In this document: piece by piece, positions 23,811 through 35,876 of the stretch
Position numbering within the stretch: the stretch's first letter is position 1
How the letters are laid out: each line of letters opens with the position of its first letter
From: Cryptomeria japonica
Lineage: Eukaryota; Streptophyta; Pinopsida; Cupressales; Cupressaceae
DNA length: 64,000 nt
Direction: 5' to 3'
Assembly: GCF_030272615.1 (NCBI RefSeq)
Contig: NC_081406.1
Span: 266,398,192 to 266,462,191, forward strand
Made by a program: the position numbers and the translations under genes
Notes under the pieces: model-generated
What the model saw: the letters and a program-made list of their open reading frames with translations, nothing else
Told to the model about the DNA's origin: nothing
Databases searched by the model: none

Positions 23811-25695
23811 TGTTGATGTGTTTTTTATGCACATACGAACACAGAATAAAATACCAAGATATCTTATCCTCTTTAACAAAATATCTCAAATGCTATTCTT
23901 CGCGATCAAATGAGACAACTCCAAGGTTACGAAATCTCAGGTCTTGACTCGTGGATAAGCTCAATGGTTGATGTGATATGTCGGAATCACAAGGGGACTT
24001 ATGTTGTACATGAATGCTTGAATACTTGGATGTTGTTGGAACTTAGTTTTAACTCATCTAAAAAAGAAAGATCAAAAGGAAAAGGTTTAGGAATTCTATT
24101 CTAAAGCCTAGAATGCAAGAAAAAGGTGTGATTTATTGGAATCCTACTAGGCAAGGCCTCACCATCAAGTCGAACAATTTGACACAAGCTTAGTGCAATC
24201 ATCTAAGGTATAATTCAAAGATGTTCAAATTATTACCATCAAACATTGATTGCCATTGAAGTTAATGCATAAACAATGGATGTATAATAATTGAAGTTAA
24301 ACTCATATAGAAATTTCAGTTGACCATGCAAGGTACACTTACAATCAATAAGAGGCTAGTGGTATGGACTAATGGATTCCACACAAATGCATTCAAATTC
24401 TTTCATTCAATCTAACAAAACTTGAAAGAAAATTCTATTCTAAAATTGTAATCTAACTTGGAGGAATTGAGAAACACAAGTGCATACAACACGTAAACAA
24501 AAATCACCATCAATTCAAATAATGACTTATATTCAAATTTGCAGCATATACTGACAATTCTCAAAAATTTCTCCCTTACAAATGAGAGGCAACAGGGTTT
24601 ATATAGAGATCTCATTACAATGAATGGCTTGGATTGATTCAAGCTCAATGGCTAAGATCCCAAGATAGAAACCCTAATTAGGGTTTGTTACAGCCACTGC
24701 TACATTGGCCAATGAGAGATGAGGGTAGGTATGATAAATAATATTTTATGTAGTGTCATGTGTCACCTATTCCCTCCTTGAATGAATGTTGACTTGGTAC
24801 ACTTTAATTGAACGAATGGTGACTATAAGGATGTCACCTCAACTTGCCTCATAGACTTAATCAATTTGCCTTGAACATCCTTCATGATACTTGGAATTCC
24901 TTATGATTCTTTACATTCCATCATTATGTTAGGGAATTCCATGAACTGTACCCTTCTTGTGTTTGAAAATTTTTCCCAATCTTGGAATCTTGAGATATTT
25001 CCTTCCTTGGCGCTCTTTCATGTTGAAATCCCTTAATGTAGTTCATGATTTCTCGATGTGAAATCCTTTGTGCTCATGTCTTGAACATGCTTTCCTTCAT
25101 TTTTTCACCATCATGGTGAATCTTTCTTCATGTTTGAGATAGTCCTCATCTTCATCTTCTGGAATCTTTGTCTTGAAATCCCCTTCCAATCTTTGAAGTG
25201 CTAATCTTCCTTATCCGCATTGTTCGAGTTTCCTTGCAATATGCATTTCACTTGCTTGTCATCTTAGATTTGATCCATCATCATTTGTTGCCTTGAAGTG
25301 TTGATCTTCCCCATCCACACTGTGTGCATCCTCCTTTGATCATCATGCATCTTTTCCTCGTAGTAGACTTGCAAAACAAACAAACATTCAATCAAAACCC
25401 TATTTGATAAACTTGATTTCATCCTTGGTGGGAAATCCATCCACATGTGGACTGATCACTCATCAAAATCATCCGCATTATCCTTGTCCATTCCTTCACT
25501 TGGTGTAAATTTGATGCATATCTAGACAACTTTGTTATTGATCCTCATTTGAATTGATTTGCTCCTTCCTCGAGTAGAAATTTGATCTTCATCCGGACTC
25601 TTTGTCCTTTGACATCTTGTGTTGATTTGATCACCATTTAATGCAGTGGAAATCTGGACACCATCAGGACTTTGTTCCTGACATTTGTCCCAACA
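23811..25695 (+). repeat. Candidate old LTR, ends uncertain
   Basis: Starts TGTTGATGTGTTTTTTATGC and a plausible end is TTGTCCCAACA, giving inverted TGTTG/CAACA termini. No matching 5-bp flanks (TACCT versus TGTGA) and no PBS follow, so this is a tentative solo or truncated LTR. Nothing in it looks coding. Confidence 0.3.
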
Positions 25696-25739
25696 TGTGA
25701 TAGGTAATTGATCAATTCAACTTAGGTTCCGATTAGAAA

Positions 25740-26990
25740 ATTGTAACACTAATTCTGAAAAAGGTGAAAGTCCAGATTGAAATCTAAAAAAATCTCCTCA
25801 AGAAAACCTAATTTTTAGACTTAAGATAAGCCTGATTGCAATAAATAAGTCTGAAGACACCCTTGTAAACTTAGAAAATGGCGTGTTTGATGCAATCTCA
25901 TATTTGATTTCTGAGTATAAATTCTGAGGACACCCCTAAAAATGGTTGATTTAGGTGCTGGAAGGTTGTCTCAGATTTGACTTCCTGAGTACCAAGTCTG
26001 AAGACACCTTGACATACTCATAAATGACTGATTTGAAGCTCAAAAAGTATACCCAAGTCTGGAAATATCACTTGGAGGTCTAAAAATACTTAGAAAGTGA
26101 CTGGTTTTTTATATCAAAGTGTTAATAACATTCTGATTTTTTGTGGACTGAGTCTGAATACGCCCTCCAATGTCTAAAAATACTCTAAAAATGGTGTATT
26201 GAAATCTAATTTTTTGATGTTAAAGTCTGAATACTCCCTTTGAAAGTCTATAAATGGCTCTAAAAAGTCTAAAGACACTTTGAAAATGATGAAAACCAAT
26301 GGCTGGAAGTGGTCACAACCATGTCACGTGCTTGCATTTGAATTGTATTACCTTCCATAATTCAGAAATGATCAAATCTGAGTACAACTATGTGGCTGGA
26401 AATGAAGTTTTAGTCTGAAGACAACCTGGTATACTCGGAAAAATATTAAAATTAGTGCCCAAAAGTATGCCACAATTCTGAAAATGCTTGGAAAAGGGTG
26501 TGGAAAAGTGATTTTTAGTTCTCAAAGTCTAAAGACACCCTTCCAAGGTCCAACAATGGTTGCCCAATGTCAGAAGACAACCTTCCCAAAGTGAAGATTG
26601 CCAAATATGAGAACAAATAAAGGGCTAATAATATCTATCTAAGTCTAAAGACAAATCTGAAAGTGAAGTTCCAAACTTAGAGCAGCAATGGAAGCTCCAC
26701 CAAATGCCCAAAAAACTCATAACGATGATGCACAAGTGAAATTTACCAAGTGTAGAGGTGGCTAGAAATGAAGAATAAGTCTGAAGACAACATAAGAATG
26801 GAGTTTCAGACTTCACAACAACAATGGTGTACTCAAGAAATTCGCAGAAAACTCCTCCAAAAGGCCCCCAAACAAAATCGCCTAAGTGTGAAGTGGCTGG
26901 AAATGAAGAAATAAGTCTAGAAAATGAAGTTTCCAGCCAATAATGGAGTGAAAATCACTTCCAGCAATGGTAAAAAAATTTGGTCTGAGT
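25740..26990. repeat. Irregular GTCTGAAGACACC repeat field
   Basis: Variants of GTCTGAAGACACCCTT recur about ten times (near 25849, 25989, 26144, 26226, 26265, 26413, 26527, 26570, 26641, 26780), with GGCTGGAAATGAAG as a second recurrent word. Spacing is irregular. It seems a diverged minisatellite; no gene seen. Confidence 0.6.
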
Positions 26991-27127
26991 GTGTTCACAT
27001 CTTCCCAGCAAAAGACAATCACAAAAGTCACCCAAAATGAAGGGCAATCTACCTCACAAACAAAAGTGCAGCCTCTCTAATCATGTCGCCATTTCCCAAA
27101 GTCGTTGAATGTGGCCTAATCAAACAT

Positions 27128-27132
27128 TAAAC
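27128..27132. repeat. Target site duplication TAAAC, left copy
   Basis: Directly precedes TGTTGGCAATTGACA and matches 29466-29470. Confidence 0.9.
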
Positions 27133-28050
27133 TGTTGGCAATTGACACTCATCCAGTTCAGTTGTGTTGTCATTGATGGCAACACATATCATTTTGGGTT
27201 GGACACTTAACTGGTACTCACTGGTATTCATGATTTGGCTACCGACACTCAGGGAAACCGACAAACCAGGAACCGATACATGAGGCCGACATAGGAGATT
27301 AATCTGGTAGGTCTACATGGTAGCAATCAGTGGCATCATTCATGAAGTTTAATGTATTTATTTTTGTTTAGGCCGACATGCAAATAAATTATAATATCAT
27401 TCTAAGCCAACATAAGGCATTTATGTTTATGTTTGGGAAGGGTATTTAAGTCAGTCCGGTTAGGATATTTAATATATGATGATTGAGGAGATTGAGAGAT
27501 ATACATATGATGCGAGATATTGTGTGAATAATATTGATCGACTATATGCGAATATAATATTCTGTAGTTGGTCTTCGTTATTGGTTTTAAGGTTTGGGAT
27601 GCAGAACAAGTTATCGGTAAAGGACACAATGGAAACTGGTATAGTCAGTGCTTGAACCGAAACTCATCCAGCATAGCAAATGCATTCTGTGAGTTCATAA
27701 TTTTGTATGTAAATCACTATTTGGTGCTTGTAGTCAGTGAGGTTCCTTTTGTGATGAGCAGTGTGCTCTAGGTTGTTGGCCTTCCTACATGTGCAAGCCC
27801 CTATTTTAATATTTATTTATTTGGCCAATGGATAGATATTGTGGGTCACCAATCCCACCGTGGTTTTTCCTCTTTGAGGTTTTCCACATATAAATCTCTG
27901 TGTTATAGTGTATATTCTTCTAGTGGTATTATTTATACTTGTTGTTATATTCTTTTAAGGTTATCAGTTACTGGAACACTTTGTTAATAAGGTTAAAATT
28001 TATCTTACCAGCAGAACATTGATTCACCCGGTTGGAACATCTAGTTAACA
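27133..28050 (+). repeat. 5' LTR of the short element
   Basis: Begins TGTTGGCAATTGACA. The right end is either 28039 (GGAACA) or 28050 (TTAACA): the sister LTR lacks about 11 bases here, so the end is ambiguous. A weak PBS-like TGGTACTCAATC starts at 28058. Confidence 0.8.
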
Positions 28051-28055
28051 GTTTT

Positions 28056-28398
28056 GATGGTACTCAATCATTGACCAGCACCATTAATGGTCAAATTTTG
28101 GTTACAAAATCTGAGATATCAGCCTTGGAGAAAGATATGGACAGATTAATCCGGCGAGCTAGGGAATTGAGAGGATTGGTAAGTCCCTAGTTGAACACTT
28201 TATTACTCCATAAGAGGGAAAGTCTAGAATTGATGAATAAACCCACATCGGCAGATCTAACAAAAGAAGAACTACATGCATACATTCTTAATGGGTTTGT
28301 AACTATTTTGGGAACCTTGAAAACTGGTTGGGATACTTACTTAGGATTTTTGAAGGGTGCTTACCTGGATATATTCAAGTACATCCAGATCCGGTAAA
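28056..28398 (+). pseudogene. Small unidentified frame inside the short LTR element
   Basis: An open frame from GAT at 28056 to TAA at 28396 (about 113 codons) with one TAG at 28188-28190. The first ATG is 28137. The first half is charged and helix-prone (SEISALEKDMDRLIRRAREL), which could form a coiled coil. The second half contains LTKEELHAYILNGF and GWDTYLGFLKGAY. I do not recognise a family. It fills most of the internal region, so it may be a relic of gag. Confidence 0.45.
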
Positions 28399-28605
28399 CA
28401 CATTTTGATTTAATTCTTTCATTCTTTTGCCCTGCCTTTGTCATTGATGCCAAAGGGGGAGTGGTTGTTGTGAAAAATGTCAAGGGACATAAGAAGTAAT
28501 GTACAACTCAGGGGGAGCAGGGTCAGTTTTGGTCATTAGTTTTTGGGACGAACCAGGACACCACTTCAACGATTCATTTTTCACATGAGTGTTGCCATCA
28601 ATACC

Positions 28606-28616
28606 AAAGGGCGAGA
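28606..28616 (+). other. Polypurine tract of the short element
   Basis: AAAGGGCGAGA before the 3' LTR, preceded by GCCATCAATACC. A second copy of the motif (CATTGATGCCAAAGGGGGAG) lies at about 28442-28461, so the region has a duplicated PPT-like tract. Confidence 0.8.
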
Positions 28617-28617
28617 T

Positions 28618-29465
28618 TGTTGGCAATTGACACCCATCTGGTTTAGTTGTGTTGTCATTGATGGCAACACATATCATTTTGGGTTGGACACTTAACCGGT
28701 ACTCACTGGTATTCATGATTCGACAACCGACATTCAAGCAAACTGACAAACTAGGAACCGGTACATGAGGCCGACATAGGAGATTAATCCAGCGGGTCTA
28801 CATGGTAGCAATCAGCGGCATCGGTCTTGAAGTTTAATGTTTGTTTTTTTTTTAGGCTGACATGTAAATAAATTGTAATATCATTATAAGCCAGCATAAG
28901 GCATTTATGTTTATGTTTGAGAAGGGTATTTAAGTCAGTCCAATTAGGATGTTTTATATATGATGATATGAGGAGATTGAGAGATATACATATGATGCGA
29001 GATTTGTTTTAAGGTCTGGGATGCAGAGCAAGTTACCCGTAAAGGAGGACACAGTGGAAATCAGTATAGTCAGTGCTTGAACCGAAACTCATCCAGCATA
29101 GCAGATACATTCTCTGAGTTCATGATTTTGTATGTAAACCAGTATTTGGTGCTTGTAGTCAATGAAGCTCCTTTTGTGATGAGCAGCGTGCTCTAGGTTG
29201 TTGGCCTTCATGCATGTGTAGGCCCCTATTGTAATATATATTCATTTGGCCAATGGATAGATATTGTGAGTCACCAATCCCACCATGGTTTTTCCTCTTT
29301 GAGGTTTTCCACGTATAAATCTCTATGCTATGATGTATATTCTTGTGGTGGCATTATTTATACTTCTTATTATATTCTTTTATGGTTACTAGTTACTGGA
29401 ACACTTTATTAATAAGTTTAAAATTTATCTTACTGGCAGAACACTGATTCACCTAGATTCCAACA
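28618..29465 (+). repeat. 3' LTR of the short element
   Basis: Begins TGTTGGCAATTGACA and ends CCAACA. It has deletions relative to the 5' LTR, including one near 29000. Confidence 0.9.
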
Positions 29466-29470
29466 TAAAC
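29466..29470. repeat. Target site duplication TAAAC, right copy
   Basis: Identical to 27128-27132. Confidence 0.9.
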
Positions 29471-30105
29471 TTGCTGAAGATCCTCTCCAATGACTGCGCT
29501 TAGGTCTGATTGGGCAAACAATCTCCTCAAATCTGCAACATAGCTCTCCAAAATGGTGTCCAATGGACACTTAGGCAAAATCACCTCACTGGAAAACCAC
29601 TAACTTGCCTTCAATCAGCCACCTAACAGTCACATTAGCAACTTATATTGTTATTTTGATGTTGGTTGGGCATACTTAAACACATTTTCACCTTGAAACT
29701 TCACCACACAAGCAATGTGTGTTAAAACTATGCCTTGATAACAGACTGGTAGAAAACTGCCCTCTATCAGGAACTTGAATGGGGGAAAAAAGGGAACCAT
29801 CAAAAATTTGGGGGAAATTCTTCTCCCATCGAGATTTTGAGTTGGGTAAAATCATGGGTCTTTGGAAATGTGGGGGGAAAAGCACCTCCCATCGGGAATT
29901 TTGATATCACTCTAACATTTTGATATTTTAAACACATGATCCTATTCAAAATTCAAAAACCCTCTCATAAGCAAAGGCAAACACTAGGAAATTTGGCAAA
30001 AAAATTAGTCGAAAAAGAGAAAAGTGGGGGTCCCCATTTGGAATGGGGCGATGTGTGAAATCATCACAACAGACCCCTAATGTAGTTTTTTAGAAACTTA
30101 ATCCC
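29471..30105. other. Spacer, nothing recognised
   Basis: Continuation of the sequence interrupted at 27132. Contains near-repeats of GGGGGAAA and TCCCATCG (29780-29900). No gene or RNA seen. Confidence 0.5.
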
Positions 30106-30109
30106 TTTG

Positions 30110-30480
30110 TACATTGACTTACTTCCTCCTTACACCATCATCCTTCTCCTACTAATCTCTCTTCTTCACATAAACCTACTTCCTCTTCACATCACTATCC
30201 TAATCCTATTGGCTCTTACCCTTCACAACAAAACCTTTCATCATTTCCTTGTACTTCTACTCTTGTTCATCCCCCTATACTCTATCTTAGATTATCATTC
30301 TTCTATTCTACCTCAAGATGTGATCATTGATGACCATTTCCACTTCCTTCTCAACCATCTCCATCATCTCTTAACAAAGTTCCACCTCCATCTCCTATAT
30401 ACCTTCTTTTACATCCATTTTCACTCTACCAATTCATGTAAATGATTTCATGACTGCCTCATTCTCATATAATTTGATGT
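30110..30480 (+). pseudogene. Possible decayed Ser/Pro-rich gag fragment
   Basis: One frame reads HHPSPTNLSSSHKPTSS, then PIGSYPSQQNLSSF and PSQPSPSSLNKVPPPSP, with stops. The composition resembles the Ser/Pro-rich linker of plant gypsy Gag and the frame at the right end of this window. Another frame (30107-30445) is open but simply Leu/His-rich from the same pyrimidine bias. Confidence 0.3.
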
Positions 30481-30975
30481 TTGATGAAACTTGCGCGCGC
30501 ATGTGACTTCTTTCTTATAGATATGAATTTTTGTTTCTCATCTTGATGTCTATATTTTTGTGATTCTCATTTTCTTTTTGGTGTGCCTCTTTCAAGTGAT
30601 GCAAATTATTACTAACTTACCACCCCTTTTCATGTTGACTCAAATAATTCCCTTCATGTTGTACCATTTTAGATACCTATATCATTATGTTCTCCTTTAC
30701 CACTATTGTTTTCCTATTATTCCTTGTTTCCTTCTTCCACATATCTCGTTGTTCCCTTTCTACTGTGAACATTCTCTAGTATATATAGCTTGGGTGTGAT
30801 ATGCAACTATAGGTCTCACTAATGACATCTTTAGTTTATGCACTAAGCTAACCAAAAGTTTTCTAACAGCCCTCTTCCTACATATGCATCTATTATACCC
30901 ATCTTGAGCCCACGCTATCCTTCTCAACTTCATTACACTTTTTATTTTATCCTCCATATATATTGTAGACAAATT

Positions 30976-31301
30976 TGTCAGAGAAAAGCTCTCGAGCCAA
31001 GATCTCAACCTACAAATAATTTTCACAAAAGAGAGATAAATAAATATTTCATCAAATAAGATGATAATTTTTTAGATGATTAAACAATGTACATTGGCCT
31101 ACTTATATAGGCAAGACAAAAGTGAATAAAAATAAACAGAGATGTGTCCCAATCATGTGTAGGATTAGGTAGGAGTAGGTAGAATACACCTATTGACAAC
31201 TACCGCGTTCAAGTACCATTGCAACCTAGAAAATAATAAATACAACTAGTATGCCTAAGTGGAACTTAAGAAAGAAGAGTAAATAATAATTTATTCTAAC
31301 A
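30976..31301 (-). repeat. 3' LTR of a minus-strand copia remnant
   Basis: On the minus strand it starts TGTTAGAATAAATT directly after a purine tract and ends TTTTCTCTGACA, a terminus typical of short-LTR plant copia elements. It contains a minus-strand CCTATATAAG TATA-like site. About 326 bases. Confidence 0.75.
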
Positions 31302-31312
31302 CCCCCCCTTAA
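31302..31312 (-). other. Polypurine tract of the copia remnant
   Basis: The minus strand reads CTTAAGGGGGGG before TGTTAG. This PPT-LTR junction is characteristic of plant copia elements. Confidence 0.75.
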
Positions 31313-32170
31313 GTGCAACTTAAGGAGATAAATACAATAAGCAATATAATATGATGATGCAATATGGGTCTCAGCTTCAAGGTCATGTTAAGTACCCATG
31401 TACAATGCAAATGATCTCTTACAAACTAGGAAAGGGAGAAAACCTCGTGGGACAAAAATCATCTTCAAAAAAGAGATGCAAATCATGCGCTAATGAATGA
31501 GGTGATGAATGGAGGTCTCCACAATACCCCCCAAGAATGACATCCACCACGAGAATACAATACAATTATCCCTCCAATGAAGGGAAAGATGGAGACAACA
31601 TTGCCCCCCCATGATGAAGTGTCCTCAAAACCACTGAAGCATGTCAGAAGCCAAAGGAAATGTCCATGACAACAAACAATGTCTCCTCTTGGGAGACAAA
31701 GATCCAATGGTGCATGTAGAAGAAACTTTATATCAATGAGAAAATGAGAAGGAAGAAGTCTCATAAATGAAAATGTGGAACAAGAATCAAGTGTCTCCAA
31801 AGGTGTCTCATCAAGACTAGGGATATCACCAATCAAGGAAGAAACAGTAGATGTGGGAGACTCGAGATCATCATCCAATTAACAAATTGCAAAGAGAAGT
31901 GATGCCTCCTCAAGCATGCTCTTCAAATCTATAATAGAGGAATGAGAAGCCAAGTCGGATAGACCTGCAATGAAACCATCCTAGAACACAAATCTGAAAA
32001 AACAATGATGTCCTATTGTGTGAAAGTCCTAGAATCCATGTCAATTGTAACCTCTGATGTAGCAGGGGATGGGGGGATCATGATTAAACCCACAAACCCA
32101 TCTAAATTACTCCCCTCACTAGGAGGAGTCAATGGAACATATGAATCATCATCAGTATCACTAGATGAAG
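31313..32170 (-). other. Internal non-coding part of the copia remnant
   Basis: Lies between gag and the PPT. The 131-codon frame at 31483-31878 has no domain I can name. No protease, integrase or polymerase motif is present, so pol appears deleted. Confidence 0.45.
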
Positions 32171-32173
32171 GGG

Positions 32174-32735
32174 TCAAGGGGATATAAGGATCATCACTAG
32201 ATTTTGTCTTGGGCTCGCTTGATTTTGATGAAGTTTTGATTGTTCTCTAGTCAACCTCTCACAAAAAGTCTCAAAAGGTGGCATAACAAATTGCGTGCCC
32301 AACCCATCCATAGTAGAATAAAATGAAGTAGCAAAATAGAAAAAGGCATGCATTAACTTAGACAAAATCAAGAGAAATTGCATTCCTAATCTAATTTTTC
32401 TTTCCCACAACCCTCAATTGAGAGTGCAAGGACTTAAATTTGACCAAATAATCCTCAATGTAAGGAAATGTATCAATAGAAAGAGAGGCTATTTCAACTT
32501 CTACCTGCATAGCTCTATTTTCACTAACTAAACCAAAACAATCCTTGAGTTTATTCCATACCTCTAGTGGTGTATTGTATTCTTTGATGTGGAAGAACAA
32601 AGCGTTTGAAACATGAATAGAAATTAGGCCCATCACCTCCCCACATTTGCTTCGATGTGTAAACCTCTCAAATTCCTTGGTAATATTAGGTTGAGCCTCA
32701 CTCAAAGTTGACCATAACCCCTTTAACCAAAGCAA
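32174..32735 (-). pseudogene. Copia Gag (Retrotran_gag_2 type), frameshifted
   Basis: The upstream frame 32391-32735 has HVSNALFFHIKEYNTPLEVWNKLKDCF and FPYIEDYLVKFKSL. The downstream frame 32174-32410 overlaps it and continues FLLILSKL, ATSFYSTMDGLGTQFVMPPF and FCERLTREQSKL. The two pieces match consecutive parts of copia Gag, so a frameshift lies near 32400. The 5' LTR expected to the right was not found. Confidence 0.8.
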
Positions 32736-32849
32736 GCATTGACCTAGTCATTAGACCTTCCACTTTTAAGCATGGTTTGCTTCTCAATTGCCACCACACT
32801 CTAACCTCTATAGACATTTGACACAATGTTATTTTTGAAACCCATGATC

Positions 32850-34734
32850 AAGTCCATTTATTCTTTTCCCATTTATTTTCCCAATGCCTAAAACTCATTA
32901 GTGACTCCTAGAACCTTTTATTAAATCACCATTCTCCCCTCTTTCCTCATCAAGTGCCAAAAAGCATGTCAACGACTTTACTCATGAATAAAAATCCAAA
33001 AAGGGGAGAAACATAACTAGAAAAGAAACAATGAAAGCATACAAGAAAAAGAGGCAAAGCAACACAAAAGCAAAATATTCTAAAAGCAAAAGTAAATAAA
33101 TCTCTCAACTAGCTTGAAATGACCTTTTGAGCTAGGGTGCCTTTCTTCCTCTTCTTCAAGCATGCATGACCTAAGATTGGCCTGGTATATTAGCATCCTT
33201 CATTGCCATCGATCTAATTTGCCAATCCCTCTTGTCCATTTGACTCTCTTCCTCAATCAAAATTATTGGCCTCAATGGCTCAACCTTTGAACAATTCATG
33301 GCAAATGATTTTTTTTACTTTCCACACTATGGATCTTTTCTCTTAGCTAGCTTCTTCCCTACCATCACTTCAATCCCACAACCATTGCTACACTTCCTTT
33401 AGTATACCCAATGCACATCACAACATTACAAAGAACAAGGATTACAACAAACCCCTTGATTATCCAATCTATAAGATGAGGACCACATTACATTACCTAT
33501 AGCCTACTAGAATGACCAACTTTGACTACTCACTTTGTCTTCACTTTTCTTTCATTTTCCTTACCCTTGCTATTTTTATTTCACTAGGTTCTTGTCACTT
33601 GTTTTCATTTTCTCTTGATAATACTTGTTGTTCCATGACAAGCCAAAGATGGTCATACATATATCAAATACTCCTAATATATTATTAGAATTGGCTCCAC
33701 TCACATCAAATATGGATATTGATCACATCATTTTGCTTTCCTACTCTCATTTGTGATTGTTTTGTGGGTCTCTACTTCCTATCAAGTGATTTTCCATATA
33801 GAGCATTCATCTGCCTATCGCATCTTGTTTTACTAGCCACTTTCATTTACTTTGATCCCACCATCTACTTTTAACATTTTGGAAGCCCCTACCTTCCTCT
33901 TTTCTACTTGCTTCTATCTACAAATGATGTGCTCTTTTGCCCCTTTTCTTTTCACACTATTTACACAAGGTGACCCCATTTCTCTTGGTCATCATTCCTC
34001 TTGATTGATATAGCTTCTTCCTTTAATCAATCCATGTATCACACCTATTCTACCATCTCCGAAGGGCATCACTTTAGCATCCCTAGTTCCCTACTGCTTT
34101 ATCATTACTTGGGGGCATGTCTCAATTCTCTCTCTTCTTCTTCCACGCCTATCATTGTCATATTTAGGTTCACTTGGGAGCATCTTTGCATCATCTCCCT
34201 TTTAACAAACCTTCTTGGTTATCAAAATCCAGCACTTGACACTTTCTTTTACAGCTCCTGTGTGTCTAACCCAAATTATTATAAGCAAAAAAATAAAAGT
34301 ATTTAGCATGTCATAACAATGACAAATGCAATTAAGTGGGCCATTCAATACCCTATAAGTTTGCTTATCTAACATGTCCAAGATAATCCAAGAGGAATTA
34401 TTTTTCTCTTTCCAAATCACTCCAAAACTATGTTTTCATTGTTACTAGATGTTAGAATTTTCCCATTTCCAAATATTAATCACAGTACTAATTCGAAATT
34501 ATGTGTAGGCATTATCTTCTTGTTATCAGCAAATAGAGAATTTAAGTACCAATACGATTCATGTCTTTGCTCTAGCAAACTAGTATATCTATATTTTAAA
34601 AATATAGGTAAATTATGCCGAGAGATATCTTATAATAGAAATAAATCTGACAATTGCAACAATATTAGTAGTATACAAGAGTTTTAAAAATATAGGTAAT
34701 AATAGGGTTGCTTAAGTATGTACCGGCAGTATCT
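32850..34734. other. Pyrimidine-rich stretch without a recognised gene
   Basis: CT-rich sequence with many short frames on both strands, none with a convincing domain. Probably decayed retroelement sequence. Confidence 0.5.
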
Positions 34735-34995
34735 AAGATGACAGCATGGAGATACTCACAATGCCACTTGATTTTATTGATTGTTCCCTTTTAAATATTA
34801 TGGCACTCTTCCACTATCATTAAGATGACAGCATGAAGATACTCACAATGCCACTTGATTTTATTGATTGTTCCCTTTTAAATATTATGGCACTCTTCCA
34901 CTATCATTAAGATGACAGCATGAAGATACTCACAATGCCACTTGATTTTATTGATTGTTCCCTTTTAAATATTATGGCACTCTTCCACTATCATT
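34735..34995 (+). repeat. Tandem repeat, three copies of 87 bp
   Basis: Units start at 34735, 34822 and 34909 with AAGATGACAGCATG and end CCACTATCATT. The copies are almost identical (CATGGA versus CATGAA in the first) and the array is exactly three units long. Confidence 0.95.
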
Positions 34996-35876
34996 TGAAT
35001 GTAACAGTTTCATATAGATGGAGACAAGTGTCGAGGGTTCTATTTTATTTGGAGTAATAAAATAACACCTCCACAAAAACCAAAAAATGACATATTTCAT
35101 GCATTTACCCATCATTTGCATGTCAAATTGTTTCAAAATTGAATTTTTGTTTACGGGCATTTTGATGTCATTGTAGATGCCTCTCAGCATAATAACAAAA
35201 CCATATAACTATGTACCCACCCAACATTTTGATGAAGAAAAAATTCAAGGATAAATATACAATAAAGATGAACAGTAAATTACAGTAGAGTAGCAACGCA
35301 ACTATAGCATACATCTAATGAGATATTCGAGTATCACATCTGCAGATTCTAACAAAGATCTGGAAAGAAACCTTGTAATGACAAAATGAGTTCAACGCTA
35401 AGAATTAAAAACATCAAAACAAAGGCTTTTGCTAAACTGCTTGCTAAAAACTAATGTACTGACAAAACCCTCCGTGAAATTCCCAAGACAAGTTATTCAA
35501 ATACAAAATAAATTTAATGTCGAATGAAAATCAAAAGAGTTCCAAAGTTCACATTTTGTTACATTTAAGGAAACGGCTGAAAAACTCAAAAAACTCATTG
35601 CAGGTATCAACAAGCCCATATTTTTGTAGACAAACACTGTAATATAACCATATATAAATAAATTAAAAAATTGACACATTTAAGTAAAAATTATTTGAAT
35701 CGGCTAACAAAACCAAAAATATATTATATCAATGCCTTCTAATTAGATGGTAGAAACATATGTGACTATTAGCATTGAATGAATGCAAATCCTAAAAGGT
35801 AAAAACTTCAAGGGATCGGTTCAATAGCTTGTAAACTCCACTATTTTCATGTTGAAGAAAATATCAATGGTAAATG

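Larger units (their letters stand above)
27133..29465 (+). mobile_element. Short non-autonomous copia-type LTR element
   Basis: A 2.3-kb element with LTRs 27133-28050 and 28618-29465, a PPT at 28606, and TAAAC duplications. The internal part is only about 570 bases with no protease, integrase or polymerase. Its LTR start (TGTTGGCA), LTR end motif (TTGATTCACC) and pre-PPT motif resemble those of the copia element at 11173, so it probably depended on such a relative. It is larger than a classical TRIM and smaller than a LARD. Confidence 0.9.

Noticed and set aside
28480-28749. 89-codon minus-strand frame
   Set aside because: Spans the internal/LTR junction of the short element on the wrong strand; no motif.
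30107-30445. 112-codon Leu/His-rich open frame
   Set aside because: The composition comes from pyrimidine-rich DNA; another frame reads as Ser/Pro-rich gag-like debris, and no promoter or homologous motif was seen.
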